A stretch of 64,000 bases of DNA from RGIG8244 sp045639325 (GTDB lineage Bacteria > Verrucomicrobiota > Lentisphaeria > Victivallales > UBA1829), in contig JAZUCU010000048.1 of assembly GCA_045639325.1 (NCBI GenBank), positions 1-64,000 on the forward strand, written 5' to 3'. Shown in pieces: positions 50,513 through 59,058 of the stretch (the stretch's first letter is position 1; the number at the start of each line of letters is the position of its first letter). The translations under genes were made by a program, and so were the position numbers. Below the pieces are notes generated by a model. It worked only from the letters and a program-made list of their open reading frames with translations, was not told the origin of the DNA and made no database searches.

Positions 50513-51214
50513 TCAGCGGGGGAGATATTTTGCAGCATCATGGAGTCCGTCGATGGCGACTTTTGCGCCCTGGGGATGACGGAATACGCTGGTACCTGCG
50601 ACGAGGACGTTGACGCCTGCCTGTGCGAGAATGATTGCATTTTCGCTGTTGACGCCGCCGTCTGCTTCGATGTGAGCGTTGGAACCGCATTCTGCCAGCA
50701 TCTGACGGATTTCGGGAGCTTTTGCAACCTGATCCGCCATGAAAGACTGTCCGCCGAAACCGGGTTCGACTGTCATGATGAGCACCATTTCCACCATATT
50801 GATCACGGGTTTGAGTGCGGAAGCAGGTGTGCCGGGTTTGAGTGTGATACCAGCAGTGAGGCCGGCAGCATGGATGGCATTGACCGTTTCCACCGGGTCG
50901 TCATCGGATTCGATGTGGAATGTAATATGATCGGCACCGGCTTTTGCGAATGCGTCGATTTTTTTCAGCGGGTCAGTGATCATCAGGTGCACGTCAAAGA
51001 GCATATTGCTTCTTTTGCGGAGGGAGGAAATGAGCGCGGGACCGATTGTCAGGTTCGGCACAAAATGTCCGTCCATCACATCCAGGTGAATCAATTCGGC
51101 GCCACCCTGTTCGACTTTCGCCAGTTCATCGCCGAGAGCGGCGAAGTCGGCAGCCAATACGGAGGGGGAAACCAGGATGGAATCTTTGGAGAAAGTTCTG
51201 ATATCTTTAATCAT
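50513..51214 (-). CDS. rpe: Ribulose-phosphate 3-epimerase
   Basis: 233 residues. Seen: LVSPSVLAADFAALGDELAK, AELIHLDVMDGHFVPNLTIG, LFDVHLMITDPLKKIDAFAK, ITFHIESDD, AGLTAGITLKPGTPASALKP, VLIMTVEPGFGGQSFMADQV, AHIEADGGVNSENAIILAQA and NVLVAGTSVFRHPQGAKVAI. It interconverts ribulose and xylulose 5-phosphate. The start overlaps the stop of the acyltransferase gene by one base. Confidence 0.97.
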   Translation of the reverse strand: MIKDIRTFSKDSILVSPSVLAADFAALGDELAKVEQGGAELIHLDVMDGHFVPNLTIGPALISSLRKRSNMLFDVHLMITDPLKKIDAFAKAGADHITFHIESDDDPVETVNAIHAAGLTAGITLKPGTPASALKPVINMVEMVLIMTVEPGFGGQSFMADQVAKAPEIRQMLAECGSNAHIEADGGVNSENAIILAQAGVNVLVAGTSVFRHPQGAKVAIDGLHDAAKYLPR

Positions 51215-52185
51215 TATGACCTCGTTTCTGTTTCGTTTTGATTCTGTTTTGCGGCATAGTCACCGCGATTGCAATCGAGCCAGCGGCGATGAGCCCAGAG
51301 CCATTGTTCCGGGAACTTACGTACCGCACGTTCAATTACATCTGTGTATTGCTGAACGATATTGCGCACGTCCTGTTCTTTGTCGCCGGTCGGTTCATAT
51401 ACAAAGCAATCTTCGCAGTGATATTCGAAATGGAAGTTATCATCTTTGCGGATGATATAAGGCATGGCAATCGGCAGTTTTGTTCTCAGGTGAAGCAAGG
51501 CCGGAGTTGCATGGGCGCGTGCCGGGTGACCGAAGAATGTGACTTCCACGCCTTCTGCTTTGACGGCATGCTGGTCGGCAACGATTGTCAGGTTGTGACC
51601 TTTCTTGAATGCATCAAGCAGAGGACGCAAGCCTTTTTCCTTGGAGAAGGTATCGTGCTGGAAAGAACTGCGTTTCGTGTAGAAATAATTGCCGATCTTG
51701 TAGTTTGCAAGGGGGCGCATGATGGATGTCATGGGGATCCCCGTAAGGAAAGAATGGAGTCCGCCCGCCAATTCCCAGTTGCCGAGGTGAGCGGTTGCCA
51801 GAATGATCTGACAGGTCGTTTCCTTGTTCAGCATTTTCTGAGAGACGGGATCATCGGCGATCGAGACATAATCATAAACGTTATTGACGTTGATGATCTG
51901 ATCGAATTTCACGATTTCGACAAAGACCTTCATCATGTGCAGAAGGGATTGGAACGCCAGTTTCCGTGCGTCCTTGTAGTTAGAGCGGATGCCGCAGTGA
52001 AGTGCATGATCGGTCGCTCTTTTTGCGTGTTTGAAATCGATAAAGAAAATCGGATAAGTCAATGTTTTAGCGAGAAAATATGCTGCTTTCAGCGGAAGCA
52101 GTCTGATGATGCCGCATCCGATACGGAAGAAAAAGTACTGAATCCATATCGTGATTTTCGACATTTCTTTTTTCTTTTTGCCCAT
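51214..52185 (-). CDS. Lipid A acyltransferase-like protein (LpxL/HtrB family)
   Basis: About 323 residues. Acyltransferase motif ILATAHLGNWELAGGLHSFL (H-x4-E), then MTSIMRPLANYKIGNYFYTK, GLRPLLDAFKKGHNLTIVAD, QHAVKAEGVEVTFFGHPARA and PEQWLWAHRRWLD near the end, which is diagnostic for the LpxL/LpxM family. An N-terminal helix (CGIIRLLPLKAAYFLAKTLT) anchors it. It would add a secondary acyl chain to Kdo-lipid A. ATG 52185 is chosen because GGAG lies 10 bp upstream; ATG 52164 is possible. It heads the acyltransferase-rpe-radical SAM-ygjP cluster. Confidence 0.88.
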   Translation of the reverse strand: MGKKKKEMSKITIWIQYFFFRIGCGIIRLLPLKAAYFLAKTLTYPIFFIDFKHAKRATDHALHCGIRSNYKDARKLAFQSLLHMMKVFVEIVKFDQIINVNNVYDYVSIADDPVSQKMLNKETTCQIILATAHLGNWELAGGLHSFLTGIPMTSIMRPLANYKIGNYFYTKRSSFQHDTFSKEKGLRPLLDAFKKGHNLTIVADQHAVKAEGVEVTFFGHPARAHATPALLHLRTKLPIAMPYIIRKDDNFHFEYHCEDCFVYEPTGDKEQDVRNIVQQYTDVIERAVRKFPEQWLWAHRRWLDCNRGDYAAKQNQNETETRS

Positions 52186-52208
52186 AATGAGTATACTCCA
52201 TAAATGCA

Positions 52209-52243
52209 TAAAAAAAGGGCAGGGCAACCAACATCACCCTGCC
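52209..52243 (-). terminator. Rho-independent terminator of the HU gene
   Basis: On the minus strand GGCAGGG (52243-52237), a 12-nt loop, CCCTGCC (52224-52218), then a run of T (52216-52210). It separates HU from the acyltransferase cluster. Confidence 0.8.
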
Positions 52244-52344
52244 GCTCTTAAAACCTCCGGCTCAAATTGATACAGTTATGAAAATTCACCGCTCTGTATT
52301 TCAATGGAATGCCGGATCACATGCCAGATCAATTCTGAAAAAAA

Positions 52345-52632
52345 TTATGCTTTTTCCAGGATTGCTGCAAGTTCCTTACCCGCGCGGAATTTAACGATTT
52401 TGCGTTCGGGGATGGCAACTGTGTGTTCAGGTTTACGGGGGTTACGGCCAACGCTGGCTTTACGTGTCTTGATTTCAAAGACACCGAAACCGCGCAGTTC
52501 AATGTGACCGCAGTTAGCGAGTTCTTCCACCATGATGTCGAATGTAGCCTGAACTGCTGCAGCAGCGTCTGTCTGAGTGGCACCGATCTTTTCCGCGACT
52601 TTCTTCGCGATCTCACGTTTCGTAAGTGACAT
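52345..52632 (-). CDS. HU/IHF family DNA-binding protein
   Basis: 95 residues, one HU unit: LTKREIAKKVAEKIGATQTD, VEELANCGHIELRGFGVFEI, KTRKASVGRNPRKPEHTVAI, IVKFRAGKELAAIL. The GRNPRKPEHTVAIPERKIV arm has the Pro that intercalates between bases. It is a histone-like dimer that bends DNA. It is monocistronic, between a promoter at 52.7 kb and the terminator at 52.2 kb. HU and IHF cannot be told apart here. Confidence 0.95.
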   Translation of the reverse strand: MSLTKREIAKKVAEKIGATQTDAAAAVQATFDIMVEELANCGHIELRGFGVFEIKTRKASVGRNPRKPEHTVAIPERKIVKFRAGKELAAILEKA

Positions 52633-52678
52633 TTTTCACATCCTTCCAAAGTTGTAGGTTAAGTAAAATAATGCAAGT

Positions 52679-52706
52679 AATATACACCATTTTTTTGTTT
52701 TTGCAA
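52679..52706 (-). promoter_or_regulatory. Promoter of the HU gene
   Basis: Minus-strand TTGCAA (52706-52701), 16-bp spacer, TATATT (52684-52679), TG directly before the -10, 47 bp before the start codon. Confidence 0.6.
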
Positions 52707-52751
52707 GGATGTTTCTGTTTTTTTCTGTTTTTTTTTCTGCTTTTATCCGTG

Positions 52752-53519
52752 TCAGGGGTCGGTTTGACCGGAAATCTTTCTGGCATATTCCAAGGCTTCC
52801 TGACGATTTTGCAGCTTTCCATTACATTGCATTGCAAAAGTTTTCTGTAATATTTCAGTGAAAACAGGCCCGGGAGACAAGCCGATTGCCAACAGATCTT
52901 TGCCTGAAATCAATGGCGGCGGTGGTGGCGGATTCAATGCCGTTTCCCGCTTCAAATCCAGAAGCAGCAGGTAATTTTCCAGAATGCCGTTGGAGCAGAT
53001 ACAATCCAGCCGGTGCAGTTCCAGATGCAGATCGAAATCCTCACGTTCCAGCAGACGCAACAGTTTTTTGCGGCGCATCAAATGCAGATTAGTGAATGAC
53101 ATGTGAAGGCGCACCGCAGATTCAATCCGGCGGATGGTTTCCGTATCAAATCCATAACGTTCCAGAATGGCAGGGCACATATCCGCGCCGACTGCTTCGT
53201 GTCCATAGAAATGAGGAGTACCGTCTGCATCAAATGTCTGAGCTGCTTTTTTGCCGATGTCATGCAGAAGAATACACCATCCCAGGAGGGGTGATTGCCA
53301 TGCCATGCGGGAAAGCATCAGGAGGGTATGTTTGAAAACATCGCCTTCGGGGTGCCATCGTTCCGGCTGTTCCACGCCGCGTAAGGCATCGAGTTCCGGG
53401 AAAAACTGCTTTAATATTCCGTTATCGGCAAGTTCCTGCAGCCTTTTGTGTGGATATGGACTTGTCAGCAGTCGATCCATGTATTCTTTGAATCCGGTGT
53501 ACGAAGTTATAGTATTCAT
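52752..53519 (-). CDS. HD-domain protein resembling the C-terminal half of CCA-adding enzymes
   Basis: 255 residues. Typical of class II tRNA nucleotidyltransferase tails: LKQFFPELDALRGVEQPERW, HPEGDVFKHTLLMLSRMAWQ, the HD pair in LLGWCILLHDIGKKAAQTFD, PHFYGHEAVGADM, the third metal ligand region VRLHMSF, LELHRLDCICSNG and SGKDLLAIGLSPGPVFTEIL. The catalytic nucleotidyltransferase head (GxD-x-D) that should precede this part is absent, and the upstream DNA does not encode it. The product could be a stand-alone phosphohydrolase or phosphodiesterase, or a relic. A short proline run (PPPPPP) lies near residue 197. Confidence 0.8.
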   Translation of the reverse strand: MNTITSYTGFKEYMDRLLTSPYPHKRLQELADNGILKQFFPELDALRGVEQPERWHPEGDVFKHTLLMLSRMAWQSPLLGWCILLHDIGKKAAQTFDADGTPHFYGHEAVGADMCPAILERYGFDTETIRRIESAVRLHMSFTNLHLMRRKKLLRLLEREDFDLHLELHRLDCICSNGILENYLLLLDLKRETALNPPPPPPLISGKDLLAIGLSPGPVFTEILQKTFAMQCNGKLQNRQEALEYARKISGQTDP

Positions 53520-53661
53520 AAAATCTGAAACAGCCTTATATTACTTTTTTGCTATGGTTGGAATATAGCTCCGGAACTGTTAAAAATCAAATTTTATTTC
53601 CCAAAGAACTGCTTTTTGTTATAAAAAAGACATGCGCGCGCGTTTTTCTTTGAATTTCCGT

Positions 53662-53690
53662 TTGCAGTTTTATAAAAAAGGTGTTATATT
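53662..53690 (+). promoter_or_regulatory. Promoter of the lipoprotein-yicC-cysE-yggS-nudC run
   Basis: TTGCAG (53662-53667), 17-bp spacer, TATATT (53685-53690) with TG one base upstream, 35 bp before the ATG. Confidence 0.65.
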
Positions 53691-53725
53691 ACGGAATAAG
53701 TATTTTTAAAGAAAGGTTTGCTGAT

Positions 53726-54646
53726 ATGAAAAGAAATATGATGTTTCTTTCCGCTTGTTTCGGACTGCTGACTTTGTTGTGCAGCGGCTGCAGAACAGAT
53801 TATTCTGCCAATGCGGTAGAGAGTGCACGTGCTTATGCACTGGAAAATTTACACGGTATCACCAGTTCTCAACGGGCATTCATCAAATTCACCCAGCCCG
53901 ATATTTACGAAAATCTGATCTTCCCCCGGTATGTGACGCCGGTCGAGACCATCGACCGTGTCAAAACGGATAATTACAAAAATTTTCCGCAGGCTCCGTA
54001 TATGGATTTGATGCACAGTTGCGTTGTGTGGTCACCGCCGGATCTGGGTGCGAAAATTGTTGTTGTTGGCGATGGACAGCGCAATATGCATAACTGGTCA
54101 CCGAAACGGGTGATGATCAAGCGTTATATCCCTGCGGATCCCGGTTTTACTGCTGCGGTAACGGCGTGTCAGGCTCATGCTTTGAATAACATGCTGTATT
54201 TATCCACACCGGATTTGAACCGGATCCGGTTCTCAGAACCTTCGGAAATTGTATTTACAAAACTTGATATTGAACTTCCGCATGTGAAAGAAAAATCCGG
54301 CAAATCCGATTGGGAATTGTATCTGATGGAATTGAATGCATCCCAGCAGGAATATTCACAGATTTCCCTGATCTGGAAGGGCAACAAGGCGGATGAATGT
54401 GTCGTTTTCACCGGTTTGACAACCACCGGTTCTTTGAAAGGCTGGAAATTGCAGTCTGCGGAATTGATGTCAACTGCGAAACTGAATAAAAACCGTTTGT
54501 CTGCCGCCGAGACCAAAAAGATCAAGGTCGCACCGGAAGCCCCGCTCAAACAGGTTCATCCGAAAGCTTCTGAAATTAAACGTGTCGATCCTACCGTTAC
54601 ACCGGATGCACCGAAGCAGGGCGGCAGCATTATTATCAACCATTAA
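53726..54646 (+). CDS. Lipoprotein of unknown function
   Basis: 306 residues. Signal with lipobox LLTLLCSGC (Cys about residue 22). The mature part has no recognised domain: a segment with RYVTPVETIDRVKTDNYKNF, VVVGDGQRNMHNW, RYIPADPGFTAAVTACQAHA and WELYLMELNASQQEYSQISL, then a low-complexity K/A/P tail ending GGSIIINH. ATG 53726 follows GAAAGG and gives a proper signal. It starts a run of five plus-strand genes. Confidence 0.75.
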   Translation: MKRNMMFLSACFGLLTLLCSGCRTDYSANAVESARAYALENLHGITSSQRAFIKFTQPDIYENLIFPRYVTPVETIDRVKTDNYKNFPQAPYMDLMHSCVVWSPPDLGAKIVVVGDGQRNMHNWSPKRVMIKRYIPADPGFTAAVTACQAHALNNMLYLSTPDLNRIRFSEPSEIVFTKLDIELPHVKEKSGKSDWELYLMELNASQQEYSQISLIWKGNKADECVVFTGLTTTGSLKGWKLQSAELMSTAKLNKNRLSAAETKKIKVAPEAPLKQVHPKASEIKRVDPTVTPDAPKQGGSIIINH

Positions 54647-54667
54647 TTTTATTCGCGGAGAAGATTC

Positions 54668-55561
54668 ATGAGAAGTATGACAGGTTTCGGAACTGCCTGC
54701 GGTGGCGATGCCTCTGCAGGCGTATCATTCCGTATTGAAATATCCAGTATCAACCGGAAACAGTTTGAACTGAAATGTTCTTTGCCCCGGGAAATTGCAG
54801 TTTACGAAGGTCTGCTGCGCAATGTCGTGGCAGAAAAGATTTCCCGCGGTTCTCTGCTGATGCGCGTGGAAGTCCGTGCGTTCCAAACCCACAGTGGCAA
54901 AAACAGCGGAGATGCGTTTGATCTATCTCTGGCGGAACGGTATGCAGAAATGGCGAAAATTTTGCAGCAGCGCTGCAATTTGAATTCCTTTGCCGATGCC
55001 GTGGCTGTATTGTCGGTCCCCGGGGTGGCAGAAGCAGCAACACAGTCCCTTGTTTCCGATACCACTGAACAGTTGTTGCAGAAAGTGGCAGAACAGGCTG
55101 TCGATTCTCTCGTTGCTTCCCGTGCGGCGGAAGGCGGGCGTTTGAAGGTGGATCTGGAACAGCGTCTGTCTTTCCTGGAAACATCTCTGACAGAGGTGCA
55201 GCCTTATGCTGCCGGTCTGCCCAAGTTGCAATATGAGAAACTCATTGCCCGTGTGACCGAAGCCGGATTCCTTGCCGACCCGTCTGATGAAAGATTCCTC
55301 CGGGAACTTGTTATTTTCACCGATAAATGCGATGTGACAGAGGAAATTGTCCGTCTGCGCAGTCATTTTACTCATTTCCGCAATGTGATGGCTCAGACGG
55401 CGGAACCTGCAGGCAGACCTCTTGACTTTATCACGCAGGAAATCTTCCGTGAAGTCAATACCCTTGGCAACAAAGCTCCGGTTCCGGAAATTTCCAAACG
55501 GATCGTTGCGATGAAGACGGAAGTTGAAAAAATCCGGGAACAAGTGCAGAACATCGAATGA
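54668..55561 (+). CDS. YicC family protein (putative endoribonuclease)
   Basis: 297 residues. Start MRSMTGFGTACGGD, FRIEISSINRKQFELKCSLP, ISRGSLLMRVEVRA, then the C-terminal half with TEEIVRLRSHFTHFRNVMAQ, GRPLDFITQEIFREVNTLGN and MKTEVEKIREQVQNIE at the very end. All are YicC hallmarks. E. coli YicC is an RNase linked to degradation of the RyhB sRNA. SD GGAGAAG. No gmk follows as it often does elsewhere. Confidence 0.92.
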   Translation: MRSMTGFGTACGGDASAGVSFRIEISSINRKQFELKCSLPREIAVYEGLLRNVVAEKISRGSLLMRVEVRAFQTHSGKNSGDAFDLSLAERYAEMAKILQQRCNLNSFADAVAVLSVPGVAEAATQSLVSDTTEQLLQKVAEQAVDSLVASRAAEGGRLKVDLEQRLSFLETSLTEVQPYAAGLPKLQYEKLIARVTEAGFLADPSDERFLRELVIFTDKCDVTEEIVRLRSHFTHFRNVMAQTAEPAGRPLDFITQEIFREVNTLGNKAPVPEISKRIVAMKTEVEKIREQVQNIE

Positions 55562-55574
55562 AGAAAGGAAAGAT

Positions 55575-56504
55575 ATGATGCAGAAGCAGAAACATAATTT
55601 TGAAACCAACGGGGATTTTATTACAGATTTGACAACGCGTCTCTGTAAATCTTATGAAGATAATATTGCGGTCAATCACAACGAACATCAGAATCTTCCC
55701 CGCGAAGCGGAAATTCTCGACAATCTGAACCGGATTCTGGAACTGATTTTCCCCGGATTCGGTACACATGCCGTTCATTCGACTTCCACGCTCCCTTATG
55801 CCGTCGGCGAACTTCTCGCAACGACTTATGTTTCTATGCGGGATTTGATTTGCCGTGCCAACCGTTATCTCTGCAAATCTGCCGGCAACGAAGTTTGCGA
55901 TTGCTCCGGAATGGCAGAAAATGCCGCCCGTTCTCTCCTGGAATCCATTCCCGAGCTGCGCGAATTTATGAAACTGGATATTCAGGCTGCTTATGATGGC
56001 GACCCGGCAGCGCGGACGCTTGACGAAATCGTGTTGAGTTATCCCGGCGTCAAAGCCATTACCATTCAGCGTATTGCACATAATCTTTATCTGAATAAAG
56101 TTCCTATGATTCCCCGTATGATGACGGAATATGCACACCGGATTACCGGGATCGATATTCACCCCGGCGCCTATCTGGGCAAAGGTCTGTTTATTGACCA
56201 CGGGACCGGCGTTGTGATTGGTGAAACGGCAGAAATCGGCGATGACGTGAAGATTTATCAGGGTGTCACCCTGGGTGCTCTTTCCTTCCCGAAAGATGCT
56301 TGCGGCATGATTATCAAAGGTGCAAAACGCCATCCGACTATTGAAGATAACGTCACTATCTATGCCGGTGCATCCATTCTCGGTGCCGTCACCATCGGCA
56401 AAGGATCCATTATCGGCGGTAACGTCTGGTTGACGGATAATACGGCACCGGGCACAAAGATCACTATTCCCGCGCCCGAATTGACCATCCGTAAATCCAA
56501 ATAA
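55575..56504 (+). CDS. cysE: Serine O-acetyltransferase (EpsC/CysE type)
   Basis: About 309 residues. N-terminal helical region, then VLSYPGVKAITIQRIAHNLY, RMMTEYAHRITGIDIHPGAY, FIDHGTGVVIGETAEIGDDV and KIYQGVTLGALSFPKDACGM, RHPTIEDNVTIYAGASILGA, IGKGSIIGGNVWLTDNTAPG. Catalytic DH pair in I-D-H-G-T-G. It makes O-acetylserine for cysteine. The extended N-terminus matches the EpsC subgroup of anaerobes and Bacteroidetes. ATG 55575 follows AAGGAA; ATG 55578 is an alternative. No cysK is adjacent. Confidence 0.93.
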   Translation: MMQKQKHNFETNGDFITDLTTRLCKSYEDNIAVNHNEHQNLPREAEILDNLNRILELIFPGFGTHAVHSTSTLPYAVGELLATTYVSMRDLICRANRYLCKSAGNEVCDCSGMAENAARSLLESIPELREFMKLDIQAAYDGDPAARTLDEIVLSYPGVKAITIQRIAHNLYLNKVPMIPRMMTEYAHRITGIDIHPGAYLGKGLFIDHGTGVVIGETAEIGDDVKIYQGVTLGALSFPKDACGMIIKGAKRHPTIEDNVTIYAGASILGAVTIGKGSIIGGNVWLTDNTAPGTKITIPAPELTIRKSK

Positions 56505-56527
56505 TCTTGTAACCGGAGTTTGCTGAT

Positions 56528-57208
56528 ATGTCTTCTATTCGTGATAATCTTGCCCGTGTAAAAGAAAACATTGCCTGCGCAGAAGAACGGTACGGGCGCC
56601 AGAAGGATTCCGTCCGTCTTCTCGCTGTTTCCAAAACATTCCCCGCTGCTGATATCGCCGAAGCTATTGCCTGCGGACAACTGGAATTCGGAGAAAACCG
56701 TGTGCAGGAACTGGCGGAAAAAGTCCCGCAGTTCACAGGTACACAGGCTCCGGTCTGGCATCTGATCGGTCATTTGCAGAGCAATAAGGCAGCGAAAGCG
56801 GCGACACTTGCCACCTGGATCCACAGTGTGAATTCCATCAAACTTATCGAAAAACTTCAGGCATCCGGCGAAAATTTGAATATCCTGTTGGAACTCAATC
56901 TTTCCGGTGAGGACTCCAAGACTGGTTTGACCGGCGGTTATGATGCCTTGCGTATGCTGCTGGATGCCGCTTTGCCTGCCGGAAATCTGAATGTCCGCGG
57001 GCTGATGACTATGGCGGCATTCGATGCGCCGGAAGCGGAAATCCGTAAAACATTTGCCACCTTGCGTGAATTTCGGGACAAAGCGGAGAAGGAATATGCC
57101 ATTTCCATGCCGGAACTTTCCATGGGCATGAGCGGCGATTACGAATATGCCATTGCGGAAGGTTCGACCATTGTCCGAATCGGTACTGCAATTTTCGGCG
57201 GACGCTGA
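56528..57208 (+). CDS. PLP homeostasis protein, YggS/PROSC family
   Basis: 226 residues. LLAVSKTFPAADIAEAIACG holds the PLP lysine (VSK), then FGENRVQELAEKVPQF, WHLIGHLQSNKAAKAAT, WIHSVNSIKLIEKLQ, LLELNLSGEDSKTG, VRGLMTMAAFDAPEAEIRKT, LSMGMSGDYEYAIAEGSTIV and RIGTAIFGGR. It binds pyridoxal phosphate and balances B6 vitamers. It follows cysE by 23 bp. Confidence 0.95.
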   Translation: MSSIRDNLARVKENIACAEERYGRQKDSVRLLAVSKTFPAADIAEAIACGQLEFGENRVQELAEKVPQFTGTQAPVWHLIGHLQSNKAAKAATLATWIHSVNSIKLIEKLQASGENLNILLELNLSGEDSKTGLTGGYDALRMLLDAALPAGNLNVRGLMTMAAFDAPEAEIRKTFATLREFRDKAEKEYAISMPELSMGMSGDYEYAIAEGSTIVRIGTAIFGGR

Positions 57209-57222
57209 TTCGAGGCTGAATT

Positions 57223-58074
57223 ATGTTTGAGGCGGAATCGGTACTGGATCGCGTTTTGAATGAAAAATGCGAACATTTATCTCATGCTTTCTGCATCCTT
57301 TTTTCCGGCAGAGAAATCATTGTCACGGCGGATTGGATGTTTCCCATGCTGCAGGAGATGGAGACCATCATCCCAGGAATTTCCGGCGATTTGATTTATA
57401 TCGGCAGAATCCATGGTCAACCCTGCTTCGGCGGACAATGCAAGGCGTTCCCCGAAGAACTTCCCGTTGGTTTTCAGCGTGTGCTGACCCGGCGGCTTTT
57501 GACGGAGGCGGAAGATTATTTATGGCACGCCGTCAGCCGCTTGCAGAAACTGGTGTTCTGGCGGAAACAACACCGTTATTGCGGCACCTGCCGTGCGGAA
57601 CTTGTTCCGTCTCAAAATGATTCCGGCTTGAAGTGTCCGGAATGTGGAGCCATGTACTTTCCTCAAATTTCTCCTGCCGTGATTGTAGCTGTCCGGAAAG
57701 AGGGGAAGTTATTGCTTGCCCATAACCGCAATTTTGAGCGGAATGTGCACAGTCTGATTGCCGGTTTTATGGAAGTTGGCGAGACACCCGAACAGACTGT
57801 CCGCCGTGAAATTTTTGAAGAAACCGCACTGCAAGTGAAAAACATCCGCTATCTTGGCAGTCAGCCATGGCCGTTCCCCAACAGTCTGATGCTGGCTTTT
57901 GAAGCCGAATACGAGTCTGGAGAAGCCACACCCGATGGTGTTGAATTGACATCCCTCGGCTGGTATTCTGCGGATGATCTGCCGGAATTGCCGATGAATG
58001 GCAGTATTGCCCGGCGGGTGATTGACCGTATCTTTCCCGGTCATTCCGGTTGTAATGCGTCCGACCGGAAATAA
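57223..58074 (+). CDS. nudC: NADH pyrophosphatase / NAD-capped RNA decapping Nudix hydrolase
   Basis: 283 residues. Zinc ribbon with YCGTC and LKCPECGAMYFPQISPAVIV, Nudix box GFMEVGETPEQTVRREIFEE, and the NudC-specific SQPWPFPNSLMLAFEAEY. The N-terminal domain is present, so it is full length. It cleaves NADH and NAD caps on RNA to NMN-type products. Its stop lies 3 bp before the stop of the convergent CNNM gene, with no terminator between. Confidence 0.95.
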   Translation: MFEAESVLDRVLNEKCEHLSHAFCILFSGREIIVTADWMFPMLQEMETIIPGISGDLIYIGRIHGQPCFGGQCKAFPEELPVGFQRVLTRRLLTEAEDYLWHAVSRLQKLVFWRKQHRYCGTCRAELVPSQNDSGLKCPECGAMYFPQISPAVIVAVRKEGKLLLAHNRNFERNVHSLIAGFMEVGETPEQTVRREIFEETALQVKNIRYLGSQPWPFPNSLMLAFEAEYESGEATPDGVELTSLGWYSADDLPELPMNGSIARRVIDRIFPGHSGCNASDRK

Positions 58075-58077
58075 TTA

Positions 58078-59058
58078 TTAATCGGGCAGGGCGACGTCTA
58101 CCAGTTCATCCATAATATCTTCCAGCGTAATCAAGCCGGAGAGACGGTTATCGGAATCCCGTACAAAAAGCATGTGCCGTTTGTTCCAACGCATCATTTT
58201 CAATGCCTGAAGCAGCGTCATATCCTCATTGACGTAAACGGGTTCCCGTGTCATGGAAGTATAATCTCTTGCCTGATCGCCGTGACGGAGTTCGAACTTT
58301 TTATAGTTGATGGTCCCCATGATGGTATCCAAGTCATTTTTCTCACAGATGGGATAACGTGTTTTGGTCAGAACCCCGCCGAAACGTTCTTCATTTTCTT
58401 CCAGAGATGTGCCGTTGACGATATACTGTATGGATTCGCGGGGAATCATGATCTTGCGTACGGTGGCATGTTTGAGTTTGATTGCATTGACGATGATCGA
58501 TTCCTGTTCCAAATCGATGCTCTTTCTGGAACGGGCGGTTGCGGCATACGTAATGATATCGGCGGCGGAAGTGGTCTGTTCGAGTCCGGAATTGCTGCCT
58601 TCCTTTTTGAACGGCTTGGAAATCCATTCGGTAAGGATGATGATGGGAGCAAAAAGTTTCGTGAGGAACATCAGGGGATAAACCAGCTTACCGAGAAGGT
58701 ATTTGCCGTATTCCACACCGATGATCTTGGGGAGAATTTCCGTTCCGATCAGAATGCACAGAGTCATAGCGAGGGAGAAAATCCACATATAAGATGCGCC
58801 GAACAACGTCTGGAAAGCGGAACTTGCCATAACGGAACCGCCGGTATTGGCGATCGTGTTCAGAATGAGTACGGCGGCAATGGGCTTGCTGATATTGCTG
58901 CGCATACGGTTCCACGCATCCTGGAGACGACGTTCGCCGGATGTGGGGTTGACTTTGGAAAGCACATTGATGTTCGTGCTTAAAATTACAGATTCAGTCA
59001 AAGAACATAAAAACGAAACAATTAGTACAATACAAACACTTGAGACAAAAGCAAACAT
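58078..59058 (-). CDS. CNNM/CorC-type transporter with DUF21 and CBS domains
   Basis: 326 residues. N-terminal DUF21 membrane part (about 1-170): VLIVSFLCSLTESVILSTNI, ISKPIAAVLILNTIANTGGS with VMASSAFQTLFG, LCILIGTEILPKIIGVEYGK. CBS pair (about 205-326): ATVRKIMIPRESIQYIVNGT, FGGVLTKTRYPICEKNDLDT, LLQALKMMRWNKRHMLFVRD and LSGLITLEDIMDELVDVALP. The C-terminal CorC_HlyC domain of longer members is missing. The family moves Mg2+ or acts in divalent cation homeostasis. It is transcribed towards nudC. Confidence 0.9.
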   Translation of the reverse strand: MFAFVSSVCIVLIVSFLCSLTESVILSTNINVLSKVNPTSGERRLQDAWNRMRSNISKPIAAVLILNTIANTGGSVMASSAFQTLFGASYMWIFSLAMTLCILIGTEILPKIIGVEYGKYLLGKLVYPLMFLTKLFAPIIILTEWISKPFKKEGSNSGLEQTTSAADIITYAATARSRKSIDLEQESIIVNAIKLKHATVRKIMIPRESIQYIVNGTSLEENEERFGGVLTKTRYPICEKNDLDTIMGTINYKKFELRHGDQARDYTSMTREPVYVNEDMTLLQALKMMRWNKRHMLFVRDSDNRLSGLITLEDIMDELVDVALPD

